Assembly: GCF_030035675.1 (NCBI RefSeq) | Contig: NC_084497.1 | Coordinates: 25,042,455-25,106,454 of the forward strand | Source: Rhineura floridana | Lineage: Eukaryota > Chordata > Lepidosauria > Squamata > Rhineuridae | Direction of reading: 5' to 3' | DNA: 64,000 nucleotides | In this document: positions 9,498 to 21,246 of the stretch, one piece after another | How positions within the stretch are numbered: position 1 is the first letter of the stretch | How the letters are laid out: each line of letters opens with the position of its first letter | Position numbers and translations under genes: made by a program | Notes under the pieces: model-generated | Told to the model about the DNA's origin: nothing | What the model saw: the letters and a program-made list of their open reading frames with translations, nothing else | The model's database searches: none

Positions 9498-10213
9498 CTG
9501 CAACGGTGATGGCGGCCAGGATGCTGAAGCTGGTGAGTGGGTTGATGTTCATGATGTTGATCTTGATGTTGATAATGATGATGTTGTTGATGATGTTGGC
9601 CAGGGCGGTGGACACGATTGCTCCTGAGTGTCCCCTCTTATGGAGTGGAGCAGTGGGCTGGTGGTGCTGAAACATAAGACAGGGAAAATGACAATGATGA
9701 TGATGTGTTGTTGTTGTTGCCCAGCCTTGATGTTGATGTTGATGCTCATGTTGATGTTGATGACGGTGACGTGTTGTTGATGATGATGTTTTTGTTGAGG
9801 ATGTTATTGTTGTTGATGTTGACATTGACGATGATGGTGATGCGTTGTTGTTGACGATGACGTTTTTGTTGAGGATGTTATTGTTTCAGATGATGTTGGT
9901 GTTGACGTTGACGATGACATGTTGATGTTAATGTTGATGTTGATGGCAATATTGACGACTGACAATGACGATGACAATGACATAATGATGTGATGATGTT
10001 GATGACAATGAGGTGATGCGTTGTTGTTGATCTTTTTGTTGAGGACATTATTGTTTCAGATGTTGATGTTGACATTGATGATGACGTGTTGTTGATGTTG
10101 ATGGCAATATTGATGACTATGACAATGACGATTATAATGATGACGATGACGTGTTGTTGATGATGTAGATGTTGATGCTCATGTTGATGTTGTTGCTGTT
10201 ATTGACGATAACT

Positions 10214-10269
10214 ATCTTCTCGGAGAAGCTGCACCCGCCGCCCTGCTGGACGAGGGTGAGCCTGCAAAG
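10214..10269 (-). pseudogene. PA-domain exon fragment 2
   Basis: Minus strand: CTTTGCAG acceptor then LVQQGGGCSFSEKI. Like all later copies it lacks about 10 nt between the acceptor and the conserved VQQGG. Confidence 0.5.
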
Positions 10270-10458
10270 GTAAGTTGATGATATTTTTATTATTGTTATA
10301 GTTTATTTATCTTGACGATATTGATGCTGTTGTTGTTGTTGTTGATGATGATGTCTATGTCAGTGATATTGTTGATGATAACAATGACGTGTTCTTGTTG
10401 ATGTTGATGTTGATGTTGATGCTCATGTTGATGTTGATGCTGTTATTGACCATGATGA

Positions 10459-10513
10459 TCTTCTCGGAGAAGCTGCACCCGCCGCCCTGCTGGACGAGGG
10501 TGAGCCTGCAAAG
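10459..10513 (-). pseudogene. PA-domain exon fragment 3
   Basis: Same core, 245 bp from fragment 2, the closest spacing in the array together with 7-8. Confidence 0.5.
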
Positions 10514-10570
10514 GTGAGTTGATGATATTTTTATTATTGTTATAGTTTATTTATCTTGACGATATTGATG

Positions 10571-10840
10571 CTAATGTTGTTTTATTTATTTATTAAATTT
10601 ATACTCCGCCTTATGGCCCAAAGGCCCTCAAGGCGGCTTACAAAAAAACACAAACAATACATCAATAAAATAATACAGTTCTCAAAATGAAATAACAATT
10701 CTCAAAATGAAATAATTCTCAAAATTAAATAACAAATAACATTTGCAGTAACTAACTATAAAATAAGGTGATTCCTGCGTCATAACGTAACAGTTAGCAA
10801 AAAATAAAAACAAAACAGATCAAAACAGTAAAACTTGTTG
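10571..10840 (-). mobile_element. L2-type LINE tail inside the satellite
   Basis: Plus strand begins TTTATTTATTTATTAAATTT, then ATACTCCGCC...CAAGGCGGCTTAC and an A-rich stretch: the inverted 3' end of the L2-like family. It interrupts the hexamer array. Confidence 0.7.
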
Positions 10841-11461
10841 ATGATGATGATGTCGATGATGATGATGATGTCGATGATGTTGATGCTGCTGCTATTATTA
10901 TTATAGTTTATTTATACTCCACCTTGATGTTGATGGTGTTGTTGATGCTGCTGCTGCTGCTGCTGCTGTTGATAATGTTATTATAATTATTGTTATAGTT
11001 TATTAATCTTGAACATGTTGATGCTCATGTTGATGTCGATGTTGATGACAATGATGGTGACGTGTTATTGTTGTTGATGTTTTTGTTGAGGACATTGTTT
11101 CAGATGTTGATGTTGACGATCACGATGACGTGTTGTTGATGTTAATGTTGATGTTGATGGCAACATTGACGATTATGACAATGACTATGACAATGATGAT
11201 TATAATGACAATGACATCATGTTGATGATGTTGATGTTGATATGGATGTTGATGACAATGACTGTGATGTGGTGTTGAAGTTTTTGTTGATGATGTTATT
11301 GTTTCAGATGTTGATGTTGACATTGACATTGACGATGACGTGTTGATGTTGATGTTGATGGCAATATTGACGACTATGATGACAATGACAATTATAATGA
11401 TGATGACGTGTTGATGTTGATGGTCATGTTGATGTTGTTTTTGCTGTTATTGATGATGACG

Positions 11462-11517
11462 ATCTTCTCGGAGAAGCTGCACCCGCCACCCTGCTGGACG
11501 AGGGCGAGCATCCAAAG
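11462..11517 (-). pseudogene. PA-domain exon fragment 4
   Basis: Core with a variant acceptor side (GCATCCAAAG on the plus strand). Confidence 0.5.
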
Positions 11518-11859
11518 GTGAGTTGATGTTATTTTTATTATTGTTATAATTTATCTTGACGATATTGATGCTAATCTTGTTGATGATGATGATGTCAATG
11601 TCGATGATGGTGATGATGATGTCAATGATGTTGATGATGCTGATGCTATTATTATTATAGTTTATACCCCACCTTGATGTTGATGGTGTTGTTGGTGATG
11701 CTGCTGCTGCTGGAGATGTTGTTGTTATTATTGTTATAGTTTATTTATCTTGATGATGTTGATGTCAATGACGGTGACGTGTTGTTGTTGATGATGTTGA
11801 TGTCGATGTCGATGTTGATGCTCTTCTTGATGTTGTTGATGCTGTTATTGACTATGACT

Positions 11860-11915
11860 ATCTTCTTGGAGAAGCTGCACCCACCGCCCTGCTGGACGAG
11901 GGTGAGCCTGCAAAG
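11860..11915 (-). pseudogene. PA-domain exon fragment 5
   Basis: Core with TTCTTGGAGAAG, sharing that T with fragment 1. Confidence 0.5.
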
Positions 11916-12303
11916 GTGAGTTGATGATGTTATTTTTATTATTTTTATAGTTTATCTTGACGATATTGATGCTAATGTTGTTGTTGATGATGATAATGAT
12001 GTCGATGATGATGGTGATGTTGATGTCAATGATGTTGATGCTATTATTATTATATATTTATACCCCGCTTTGATGTTGATGGGGTTGTTGGTGATGCTGC
12101 TGCTGCTGTAGATGTTATTATTATTGTTATAGCTTATTTATCTTGATGATGTTGATGCTCATGTTGATCTTGATGTTGATGTCGATGTTGATGACGATGA
12201 CGGTGATGCATTGTGGTTGTTATTGTTGATGATGTTTTTCTTGAGGATGTTATGGTTTCACACGTTGATGTTGATGTTGTTGATGCTGTTATTGACGATG
12301 ACG

Positions 12304-12359
12304 ATCTTCTCGGAGAAGCTGCACCCGCCGCCCTGCTGGACGAGGGCGAGCCTGCAAAG
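12304..12359 (-). pseudogene. PA-domain exon fragment 6
   Basis: Consensus core; the next copy is displaced by the hAT insertion at 12661. Confidence 0.5.
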
Positions 12360-12660
12360 GTGAGTTGATGATATTTTTATTCTTATAGTTCATTATCTTG
12401 ATGATATTGATGCTAATGTTGTTGTTGATGATGATGATGTCAATGTCAGTGATGTTGATGATGTTGATGATGATGCTATTATTATTATTATTATTATAGT
12501 TATACCCCACCTTGATGTTGATGGGCTTGTTAGTGATGCTGCTGCTGACGTTGATGATGTTATTATTATTATTATTGTTATAGTTTATTTATCTTGATGA
12601 TGTTGATGCTCATGTTGACGGCGATGACGAGTTGTTGTTGTTGATGTTTTTGTTGAGGAC

Positions 12661-13410
12661 CAGAGCTTGGAAGTAACTAGTTACAAGTAACGAATTACTT
12701 GTAATTTATTACTTTTTTGAATAACGAGTGGGTAACTTCATTACATTTTGCTGGTAATAGAACAAGTAGTAACTTCATTACTTTTGAGGAGCAATTGTAA
12801 TGTTTCCAGCATTACTTTTGCGCATTACTTGGGGGTGGTGGAGCAGGGGAAGTCTTCTGCTCCTCTGATTTGTGAATAAAAATAATGTGCTTCAAATTGG
12901 GCTTCTGTGCAGCGTTGTTCTTCCTTCATGCTCTATGAGTGCTTAGGAGGCGATGAGGGAGGAGGTGGAGAGCGAGACGGGGTGGAGAAAACAATTGTTT
13001 AAGAATTGACAGGAGTGGAAGGAGAAAAGAGCTGGAGGCAATATATATATATACAAAAATATGTGTGTTGGGGTATCATCATTGCTGGGGGTGGGGTGAG
13101 GGGATGTGAGATCCTGTTGTGCCATTCTGTTAATCTTATGAATAAAAAAATTATTCTACTACCCTCTGTGTGTGTGTGCTTATTTTTAATGTTGTTTTAA
13201 GCTACTTAGATATGCAGCAACCAAGGCCAGCACCTTGTAGGCAATTTTTTAAAAAGTAACTGAAATGTAATCGTAGCAATTTCTTTTGAGTAAAAGTAAA
13301 GTAAGTTACTTTCAGAGCAATTGTAATTGTAATGGTAATTGCTACCTTTTGGGGGCCATGTAACTGTAACTGTAATTTATTACTTTTTAAAAGTAATCTT
13401 CCAAGCTCTG
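12661..13410. mobile_element. Non-autonomous hAT-type DNA transposon, 750 bp
   Basis: Terminal inverted repeats CAGAGCTTGGAAGTAACT and, at the right, AAGTAATCTTCCAAGCTCTG. It is flanked by 8-bp target duplications TTGAGGAC (12653-12660) and TTGAGAAC (13411-13418), one mismatch apart; 8 bp is the hAT hallmark. Sub-terminal GTAACTT/TTACTTT repeats fill both ends. No transposase frame is present. A truncated relative lies at 40479-40794. Confidence 0.85.
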
Positions 13411-13591
13411 TTGAGAACGTTATTGTTTCAGATGTTGATGTTGATGTTGACATTGACAATGACGATGACATGTTGATGTTGATGTTGATGGCAATATTGA
13501 CGACAATGACAATGACGATTATAATGACGATGACATGTTGTTGTTGATGTTGATGCTCATGTTGATGTTGTTGTTGATGCTGTTATTGATG

Positions 13592-13647
13592 ATCTTCTCG
13601 GAGAAGCTGCACCCGCTGCCCTGCTAGACGAGGGCGAGCCTGCAAAG
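13592..13647 (-). pseudogene. PA-domain exon fragment 7
   Basis: Core with GCTAGACGAGG and CAAAGATGAG; the acceptor side is altered. Confidence 0.5.
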
Positions 13648-13841
13648 ATGAGTTGATGTTATTTTTATTGTTATAGTTTATTTATATTGACAATGACGAT
13701 GCTAATGTTGTTGTTGATGATGATGTCTATGTCAGTGATGTTGGTGATGATGATGACAATGACGTGTTCTTGTTGATCATGATGTTGATGTCGATGTTGA
13801 TGCTCATATTGATGTTGTTGATGCTGTTATTGATGATGACG

Positions 13842-13897
13842 ATCTTCTCAGAGAAGCTGCACCCGCTGCCCTGCTGGACGAGGGTGAGCCTGCAAAG
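13842..13897 (-). pseudogene. PA-domain exon fragment 8
   Basis: Core with TTCTCAGAGAAG, 250 bp after fragment 7. Confidence 0.5.
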
Positions 13898-14461
13898 GTG
13901 AGTTGACGATACTTTTATTCTTATAGTTTATTTATCTTGATGATATTGATGCTAATGTTGTTGTTGTTGTTGATGATGATGTCTGTCAATGATGTTGGTG
14001 ATGATGATGTCGATGTTGATGATGTTGATGCTGATGCTATTATAGTTTATTTATACACCACCTTGATGTTGATGGTGTTGTTGGTGATGCTGCTGCTGCT
14101 GTTGATGATGTTATTATTATTGTTATAGCTTATTTATCTTGATGATGTTGATGCTCATGTTGATGATGTTGATGACGGTGACGTATTCTTATTGTGGTTG
14201 TTGCTGTTTTTGTTGAGAACGTTGTTATTTCAGATGTTGATGATGTTGATGTTGACATTGACGATGACATCTTGTTGATGTTGACAGCAATATTCATGAC
14301 TATGACAATGACAGTGACGATTATAATGATGATGACGATGAGTTGTTGATGTTGATAGCAATATTCACGACTATGACAATGACGACGTGTTGTTGATGAT
14401 GATGTTGACGTCGATTTTGATCCTCATGTTGATGTTGTTCTTGATGCTGTTACTGATGACG

Positions 14462-14517
14462 ATCTTCTCAGAAAAGCTGCACCCGCCGCCCTGATAGACG
14501 AGTGTGAGCCTGCAAAG
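14462..14517 (-). pseudogene. PA-domain exon fragment 9
   Basis: Variant with CTGATAGACGAGTG, shared only with fragment 11, marking the 0.9-kb higher-order repeat. Confidence 0.5.
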
Positions 14518-14870
14518 GTAAGTTGATGGTTATTTTTATTATTGTTACAGTTTATGTTGACGATCTTGATGCTAATGTTGTTGTTGATGATGAAGATGTC
14601 AAAGCCAATGATGTTAGTGATGATGATGTCGATGTCAATGATGTTGATGATGCTGATGCTATTATTATATTTTATACCCGCCTTGATGTTGATGGTGTTG
14701 TTGGTGATGCTTCTGCTGCTGGTCATGTTATTATTATTGTTATAGTTTATCTTGATGATGTTGATGCTCATGTTGATGTCGATAACGGTGATGCGTTGTT
14801 ATTGTTGATGATGTTGATGTCAATGTTGATGCTCATGTTGATGCTGTTGATGCTGTTATTGACTATGACT

Positions 14871-14926
14871 ATCTTCTCGGAGAAGCTCCACCTGCCACCC
14901 TGCTGGACGAGGGTGAGCCTGCAAAG
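14871..14926 (-). pseudogene. PA-domain exon fragment 10
   Basis: Variant with AGCTCCACCTGCC, shared only with fragment 12. Confidence 0.5.
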
Positions 14927-15367
14927 GTAAGTTGATGATGTTATTTTTATTATTGTTACAGTTTATTTATCTTGACGATATTGATGCTAATGTTGTTGAT
15001 GATGATGCTCTTGACAGCAATATTGATGACTATGACAATAACAATGACAATAATGACGGTTGTTGATGTTGATATTGATGTTGACAATGATGGTGATGCG
15101 TTGTTGTTGTTGATGTTTTTGTTGAGGACGTTATTGTTTCAGATGTTGATGTTGATGTTGACATTGACGATGACATCTTGTTGATGTTGACGGCAATATT
15201 CATGACTATGACAATCACAGTGACGATTATAATGATCATGACGATGAGTTGTTGATGTTGATAGCAATATTCACAACTATGACAATGACGACGTGTTGTT
15301 GATGATGATGTTGATGTCGATTTTGATCCTCATGTTGATGTTGTTCTTGATGCTCTTACTGATGACG

Positions 15368-15423
15368 ATCTTCTCAGAGAAGCTGCACCCGCCGCCCTGA
15401 TAGACGAGTGTGAGCCTGCAAAG
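15368..15423 (-). pseudogene. PA-domain exon fragment 11
   Basis: Pairs with fragment 9 (same TGATAGACGAGTG variant). Confidence 0.5.
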
Positions 15424-15783
15424 GTAAGTTGATGATGTTATTTTTATTATTGTTACAGTTTATTTATGTTGACAATATTGATGCTAATGTTGTTGTTGAT
15501 GATGAAGATGTCAATGCCCATGATGTTAGTGATGATGATGTCGATGTCAATGATGTTGATGATGCTGATGCTATTATTATATTTTATACCCGCCTTGATG
15601 TTGATGGTGTTGGTGATGCTTCTGCTGCTGGTCATGTTATTATTATTGTTATAGTTTATTTATCTTGATGATGTTGATGCTCATGTTGATGTCGATAACA
15701 GTGATGCATTGTTATTGTTGATGATGTTGATGTCAATGTTGATGTTCATATTGATGCTGTTGATGCTATTATTGACTATGACT

Positions 15784-15839
15784 ATCTTCTCGGAGAAGCT
15801 CCACCTGCCACCCTGCTGGACGAGGGTGAGCCTGCAAAG
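15784..15839 (-). pseudogene. PA-domain exon fragment 12
   Basis: Pairs with fragment 10. It lies about 110 bp before the hexamer array gives way to the 23-bp array. Confidence 0.5.
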
Positions 15840-16740
15840 GTGAGTTCATGATATTTTTATTATTGTTATAGTTCATTTATCTTGATGATATTGACGCTAA
15901 TGTTGATGATGATGTCGATGTCAATGATGTTGATGATGATGAGGTTGTTGGTGGTTAACTACCCCACAATGGTTCAACTTGCATCATACTTGGTACTGGG
16001 GCGAAAACCTGGTTCCTTTATGGGCCAGAAGCAGGGTCCTTTATGGGCCAGTAGCGGGGTCCTTTATGGGCCAGTAGCGGGGTCCTTTATGGGCCAGTAG
16101 CGGGGTCCTTTATGGGCCAGTAGCGGGGTCCTTTATGGGCCAGTAGCGGGGTCCTTTATGGGCCAGTAGCGGGGTCCTTTATGGGCCAGTAGCGGGGTCC
16201 TTTATGGGCCAGTAGCGGGGTCCTTTATGGGCCAGTAGCGGGGTCCTTTATGGGCCAGTAGCGGGGTCCTTTATGGGCCAGTAGCGGGGTCCTTTATGGG
16301 CCAGAAGCGGGGTCCTTTATGGGCCAGAAGCGGGGTCCTTTATGGGCCAGAAGCGGGGTCCTTTATGGGCCAGAAGCGGGGTCCTTTATGGGCCAGAAGC
16401 GGGGTCCTTTATGGGCCAGAAGCGGGGTCCTTTATGGGCCAGAAGCGGGGTCCTTTATGGGCCAGAAGCGGGGTCCTTTATGGGCCAGAAGCGGGGTCCT
16501 TTATGGGCCAGAAGCGGGGTCCTTTATGGGCCAGAAGCGGGGTCCTTTATGGGCCAGAAGCGGGGTCCTTTATGGGCCAGAAGCGGGGTCCTTTATGGGC
16601 CAGAAGCGGGGTCCTTTATGGGCCAGAAGCGGGGTCCTTTATGGGCCAGAAGCGGGGTCCTTTATGGGCCAGAAGCGGGGTCCTTTATGGGCCAGAAGCG
16701 GGGTCCTTTATGGGCCAGAAGCGGGGTCCTTCATGGGCCA

Positions 16741-18533
16741 CAGCTTACATCGTTTATTGCCAGGGTAAGGCAAAGCGGACCTTGTTGGTGGCTAACTGCC
16801 CCACAATGGTTTAGCTTGCATCATATTTGGTGCTGGGGTGAAAAACTGGTTCCTTTATAGGCCAGTAGTGGGGTCCTTTATGGGCCAGAAGCGAGGTCCT
16901 TCATAGGCCAGAAGCAGTGTCCTTTATGGGCCAGAAGCAGGGTCCTTCATGGGCCACAGCTTACATATTTTATTGTGAGGATGAGGAGAACACGACATTG
17001 TTGGTGGTTAACTGCCCCACAATGGTTTAGCTTGCATCATACTTGGTGCTGGGGAGAAAACCTGGTTCCTTTATGGGCCAGTAGCGGGGTCCTTTATGGG
17101 CCAGTAGCGGGGTCCTTTATGGGCCAGTAGCGGGGTCCTTTATGGGCCGGTAGCGGGGTCCTTTATGGGCCGGAAGCGGGGTCCTTTATGGGCCGGAAGC
17201 GGGGTCCTTTATGGGCCGGAAGCGGGGTCCTTTATGGGCCGGAAGCGGGGTCCTTTATGGGCCGGAAGCGGGGTCCTTTATGGGCCGGAAGCGGGGTCCT
17301 TTATGGGCAGGAAGCGGGGTCCTTTATGGGCCGGAAGCGGGGTCCTTTATGGGCCGGAAGCGGGGTCCTTTATGGGCCGGAAGCGGGGTCCTTTATGGGC
17401 CGGAAGCGGGGTCCTTTATGGGCCGGAAGCGGGGTCCCTTATGGGCCGGAAGCGGGGTCCCTTATGGGCCGGAAGCGGGGTCCTTCATGGGCCACAGCTT
17501 ACATCTTTTATTGTGAAGATGAGGAGAATACAACGTTGTTGGTGGTTAACTGCCCCACAATGGTTTAGCTTGCATCATATTTGGTGCTGGGGCGAAAAAC
17601 TGGTTCCTTTATGGGCCGGAAGCGCGGTCCTTTATGGGCCGGAAGCGCGGTCCTTTATGGGCCGGAAGCGCGGTCCTTTATGGGCCGGAAGCGGGGTCCT
17701 TTATGGGCCGGAAGCGGGGTCCTTTATGGGCCGGAAGCGGGGTCCTTTATGGGCCGGAAGCGGGGTCCTTTATGGGCCGGAAGCGGGGTCCTTTATGGGC
17801 CGGAAGCGGGGTCCTTTATGGGCCGGAAGCGGGGTCCTTTATGGGCCGGAAGCGGGGTCCTTTATGGGCCGGAAGCGGGGTCCTTTATGGGCCGGAAGCG
17901 GGGTCCTTTATGGGCCGGAAGCGGGGTCCTTTATGGGCCGGAAGCGGGGTCCTTTATGGGCCGGAAGCGGGGTCCTTTATGGGCCGGAAGCGGGGTCCTT
18001 TATGGGCCGGAAGCGGGGTCCTTCATGGGCCGGAAGCGGGGTCCTTCATGGGCCACAGCTTACATATTTTATTGTGAGGATGAGGAGAACACGATGTTGT
18101 TGGTGGTTAACTGCCCCACAATGGTTTAGCTTGCATCATACTTGGTGCTGGGGAGAAAACCTGGTTCCTTTATGGGCCAGAAGCGGGGTCCTTCATGGGC
18201 CACAGCTTACATCTTTTATTGTCAGGGTAAGGCAAAGCGGACCTTGTTGGTGGCTAACTGCCCTACAGTGGTTTAGCTTGCATCATACTTGGTGCTGCGG
18301 CAAAGACCTGGTTCCCTTATGGGCCAGAAGCGGGGTCCTTCATGGGCCAGAAGCGGGGTCCTTCATGGGCCAGAAGCGGGGTCCTTCATGGGCCAGAAGC
18401 GGGGTCCTTCATGGGCCAGAAGCGGGGTCCTTCATGGGCCAGAAGCGGGGTCCTTCATGGGCCAGAAGCGGGGTCCTTCATGGGCCAGAAGCGGGGTCCT
18501 TCATGGGCCAGAAGCGGGGTCCTTCATGGGCCA
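16741..18533. repeat. Super-repeat A, copy 1 (1793 bp)
   Basis: A fixed order of spacers and variant blocks (CGTTTATTGCCAGG spacer, CAGTAG block, GGCCGG blocks, CAGAAG-CTTCAT block) that is repeated from 18534. Confidence 0.8.
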
Positions 18534-21246
18534 CAGCTTACATCGTTTATTGCCAGGGTAAGGCAAAGCGGACCTTGTTGGTGGCTAACTGCCCCACAAT
18601 GGTTTAGCTTGCATCATATTTGGTGCTGGGGTGAAAAACTGGTTCCTTTATAGGCCAGTAGTGGGGTCCTTTATGGGCCAGAAGCGAGGTCCTTCATAGG
18701 CCAGAAGCAGTGTCCTTTATGGGCCAGAAGCAGGGTCCTTCATGGGCCACAGCTTACATATTTTATTGTGAGGATGAGGAGAACACGACATTGTTGGTGG
18801 TTAACTGCCCCACAATGGTTTAGCTTGCATCATACTTGGTGCTGGGGAGAAAACCTGGTTCCTTTATGGGCCAGTAGCGGGGTCCTTTATGGGCCAGTAG
18901 CGGGGTCCTTTATGGGCCAGTAGCGGGGTCCTTTATGGGCCAGTAGCGGGGTCCTTTATGGGCCAGTAGCGGGGTCCTTTATGGGCCGGAAGCGGGGTCC
19001 TTTATGGGCCGGAAGCGGGGTCCTTTATGGGCCGGAAGCGGGGTCCTTTATGGGCCGGAAGCGGGGTCCTTTATGGGCCGGAAGCGGGGTCCTTTATGGG
19101 CCGGAAGCGGGGTCCTTTATGGGCCGGAAGCGGGGTCCTTTATGGGCCGGAAGCGGGGTCCTTTATGGGCCGGAAGCGGGGTCCCTTATGGGCCGGAAGC
19201 GGGGTCCCTTATGGGCCGGAAGCGGGGTCCCTTATGGGCCGGAAGCGGGGTCCCTTATGGGCCGGAAGCGGGGTCCTTCATGGGCCGGAAGCGGGGTCCT
19301 TCATGGGCCACAGCTTACATCTTTTATTGTGAAGATGAGGAGAATACAACGTTGTTGGTGGTTAACTGCCCCACAATGGTTTAGCTTGCATCATATTTGG
19401 TGCTGGGGCGAAAAACTGGTTCCTTTATGGGCCGGAAGCGCGGTCCTTTATGGGCCGGAAGCGCCGTCCTTTATGGGCCGGAAGCGGGGTCCTTTATGGG
19501 CCGGAAGCGGGGTCCTTTATGGGCCGGAAGCGGGGTCCTTTATGGGCCGGAAGCGGGGTCCTTTATGGGCCGGAAGCGGGGTCCTTTATGGGCCGGAAGC
19601 GGGGTCCTTTATGGGCCGGAAGCGGGGTCCTTCATGGGCCGGAAGCGGGGTCCTTCATGGGCCACAGCTTACATATTTTATTGTGAGGATGAGGAGAACA
19701 CGATGTTGTTGGTGGTTAACTGCCCCACAATGGTTTAGCTTGCATCATACTTGGTGCTGGGGAGAAAACCTGGTTCCTTTATGGGCCAGAAGCGGGGTCC
19801 TTCATGGGCCACAGCTTACATCTTTTATTGTCAGGGTAAGGCAAAGCGGACCTTGTTGGTGGCTAACTGCCCTACAGTGGTTTAGCTTGCATCATACTTG
19901 GTGCTGCGGCAAAGACCTGGTTCCCTTATGGGCCAGAAGCGGGGTCCTTCATGGGCCAGAAGCGGGGTCCTTCATGGGCCAGAAGCGGGGTCCTTCATGG
20001 GCCAGAAGCGGGGTCCTTCATGGGCCAGAAGCGGGGTCCTTCATGGGCCAGAAGCGGGGTCCTTCATGGGCCAGAAGCGGGGTCCTTCATGGGCCAGAAG
20101 CGGGGTCCTTCATGGGCCAGAAGCGGGGTCCTTCATGGGCCAGGAGCGGGGTCCTTCATGGGCCAGGAGCGGGGTCCTTCATGGGCCAGGAGCGGGGTCC
20201 TTCATGGGCCAGGAGCGGGGTCCTTCATGGGCCAGGAGCGGGGTCCTTCATGGGCCAGGAGCGGGGTCCTTTATGGGCCAGGAGCGGGGTCCTTTATGGG
20301 CCAGGAGCGGGGTCCTTCATGGGCCAGGAGCGGGGTCCTTCATGGGCCAGGAGCGGGGTCCTTCATGGGCCAGGAGCGGGGTCCTTCATGGGCCAGGAGC
20401 GGGGTCCTTCATGGGCCAGGAGCGGGGTCCTTCATGGGCCAGGAGCGGGGTCCTTCATGGGCCAGGAGCGGGGTCCTTCATGGGCCAGGAGCGGGGTCCT
20501 TCATGGGCCAGGAGCGGGGTCCTTCATGGGCCAGGAGCGGGGTCCTTCATGGGCCAGGAGCGGGGTCCTTCATGGGCCAGGAGCGGGGTCCTTCATGGGC
20601 CAGGAGCGGGGTCCTTCATGGGCCAGGAGCGGGGTCCTTCATGGGCCAGGAGCGGGGTCCTTCATGGGCCAGGAGCGGGGTCCTTCATGGGCCAGGAGCG
20701 GGGTCCTTCATGGGCCAGGAGCGGGGTCCTTCATGGGCCAGGAGCGGGGTCCTTCATGGGCCAGGAGCGGGGTCCTTCATGGGCCAGGAGCGGGGTCCTT
20801 CATGGGCCAGGAGCGGGGTCCTTCATGGGCCAGGAGCGGGGTCCTTCATGGGCCAGGAGCGGGGTCCTTCATGGGCCAGGAGCGGGGTCCTTCATGGGCC
20901 AGGAGCGGGGTCCTTTATGGGCCAGGAGCGGGGTCCTTTATGGGCCAGGAGCGGGGTCCTTTATGGGCCAGGAGCGGGGTCCTTTATGGGCCAGGAGCGG
21001 GGTCCTTTATGGGCCAGGAGCGGGGTCCTTTATGGGCCAGGAGCGGGGTCCTTTATGGGCCAGGAGCGGGGTCCTTCATGGGCCAGGAGCGGGGTCCTTC
21101 ATGGGCCAGGAGCGGGGTCCTTCATGGGCCAGGAGCGGGGTCCTTCATGGGCCAGGAGCGGGGTCCTTCATGGGCCAGGAGCGGGGTCCTTCATGGGCCA
21201 GGAGCGGGGTCCTTCATGGGCCAGGAGCGGGGTCCTTCATGGGCCA
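18534..21246. repeat. Super-repeat A, copy 2 (2713 bp, expanded)
   Basis: Same block order as the preceding copy but 920 bp longer, exactly 40 units of 23 bp. Much of the expansion is a GGCCAGGAGCG variant block at about 20140-21240, found nowhere else in the window. This holds the longest uninterrupted run (about 57 units). Confidence 0.8.

Larger units (their letters stand above)
9359..15950. repeat. TGATGT-rich satellite with embedded exon fragments
   Basis: About 6.6 kb dominated by GATGTT/GATGAT/GACGAT hexamer-like repeats. Recurring longer modules include TTGTTGAGGACGTTATTGTTTCAG, a TTATTATTGTTATAGTTTATTTATCTTGA stretch, and twelve copies of a GC-richer ~56-bp core. A higher-order repeat of about 0.9 kb is visible (14264 onward and 15171 onward share their module order). 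Open frames of Met/Leu/Asp/Val or Ile/Asn runs are products of the hexamer, not genes. Confidence 0.9.

Noticed and set aside
10214-15839. Reading the repeated core on the plus strand as an exon (FSEKLHPPPCWTR with a GTGAGT donor)
   Set aside because: The plus-strand donor is good, but the peptide matches nothing I know, while the minus strand gives a PA-domain motif with an acceptor in the right place. Kept as the less likely alternative.
9360-15950. Met/Leu/Asp/Val and Ile/Asn/Ser-rich frames in the TGATGT satellite
   Set aside because: Direct translations of the hexamer repeat.
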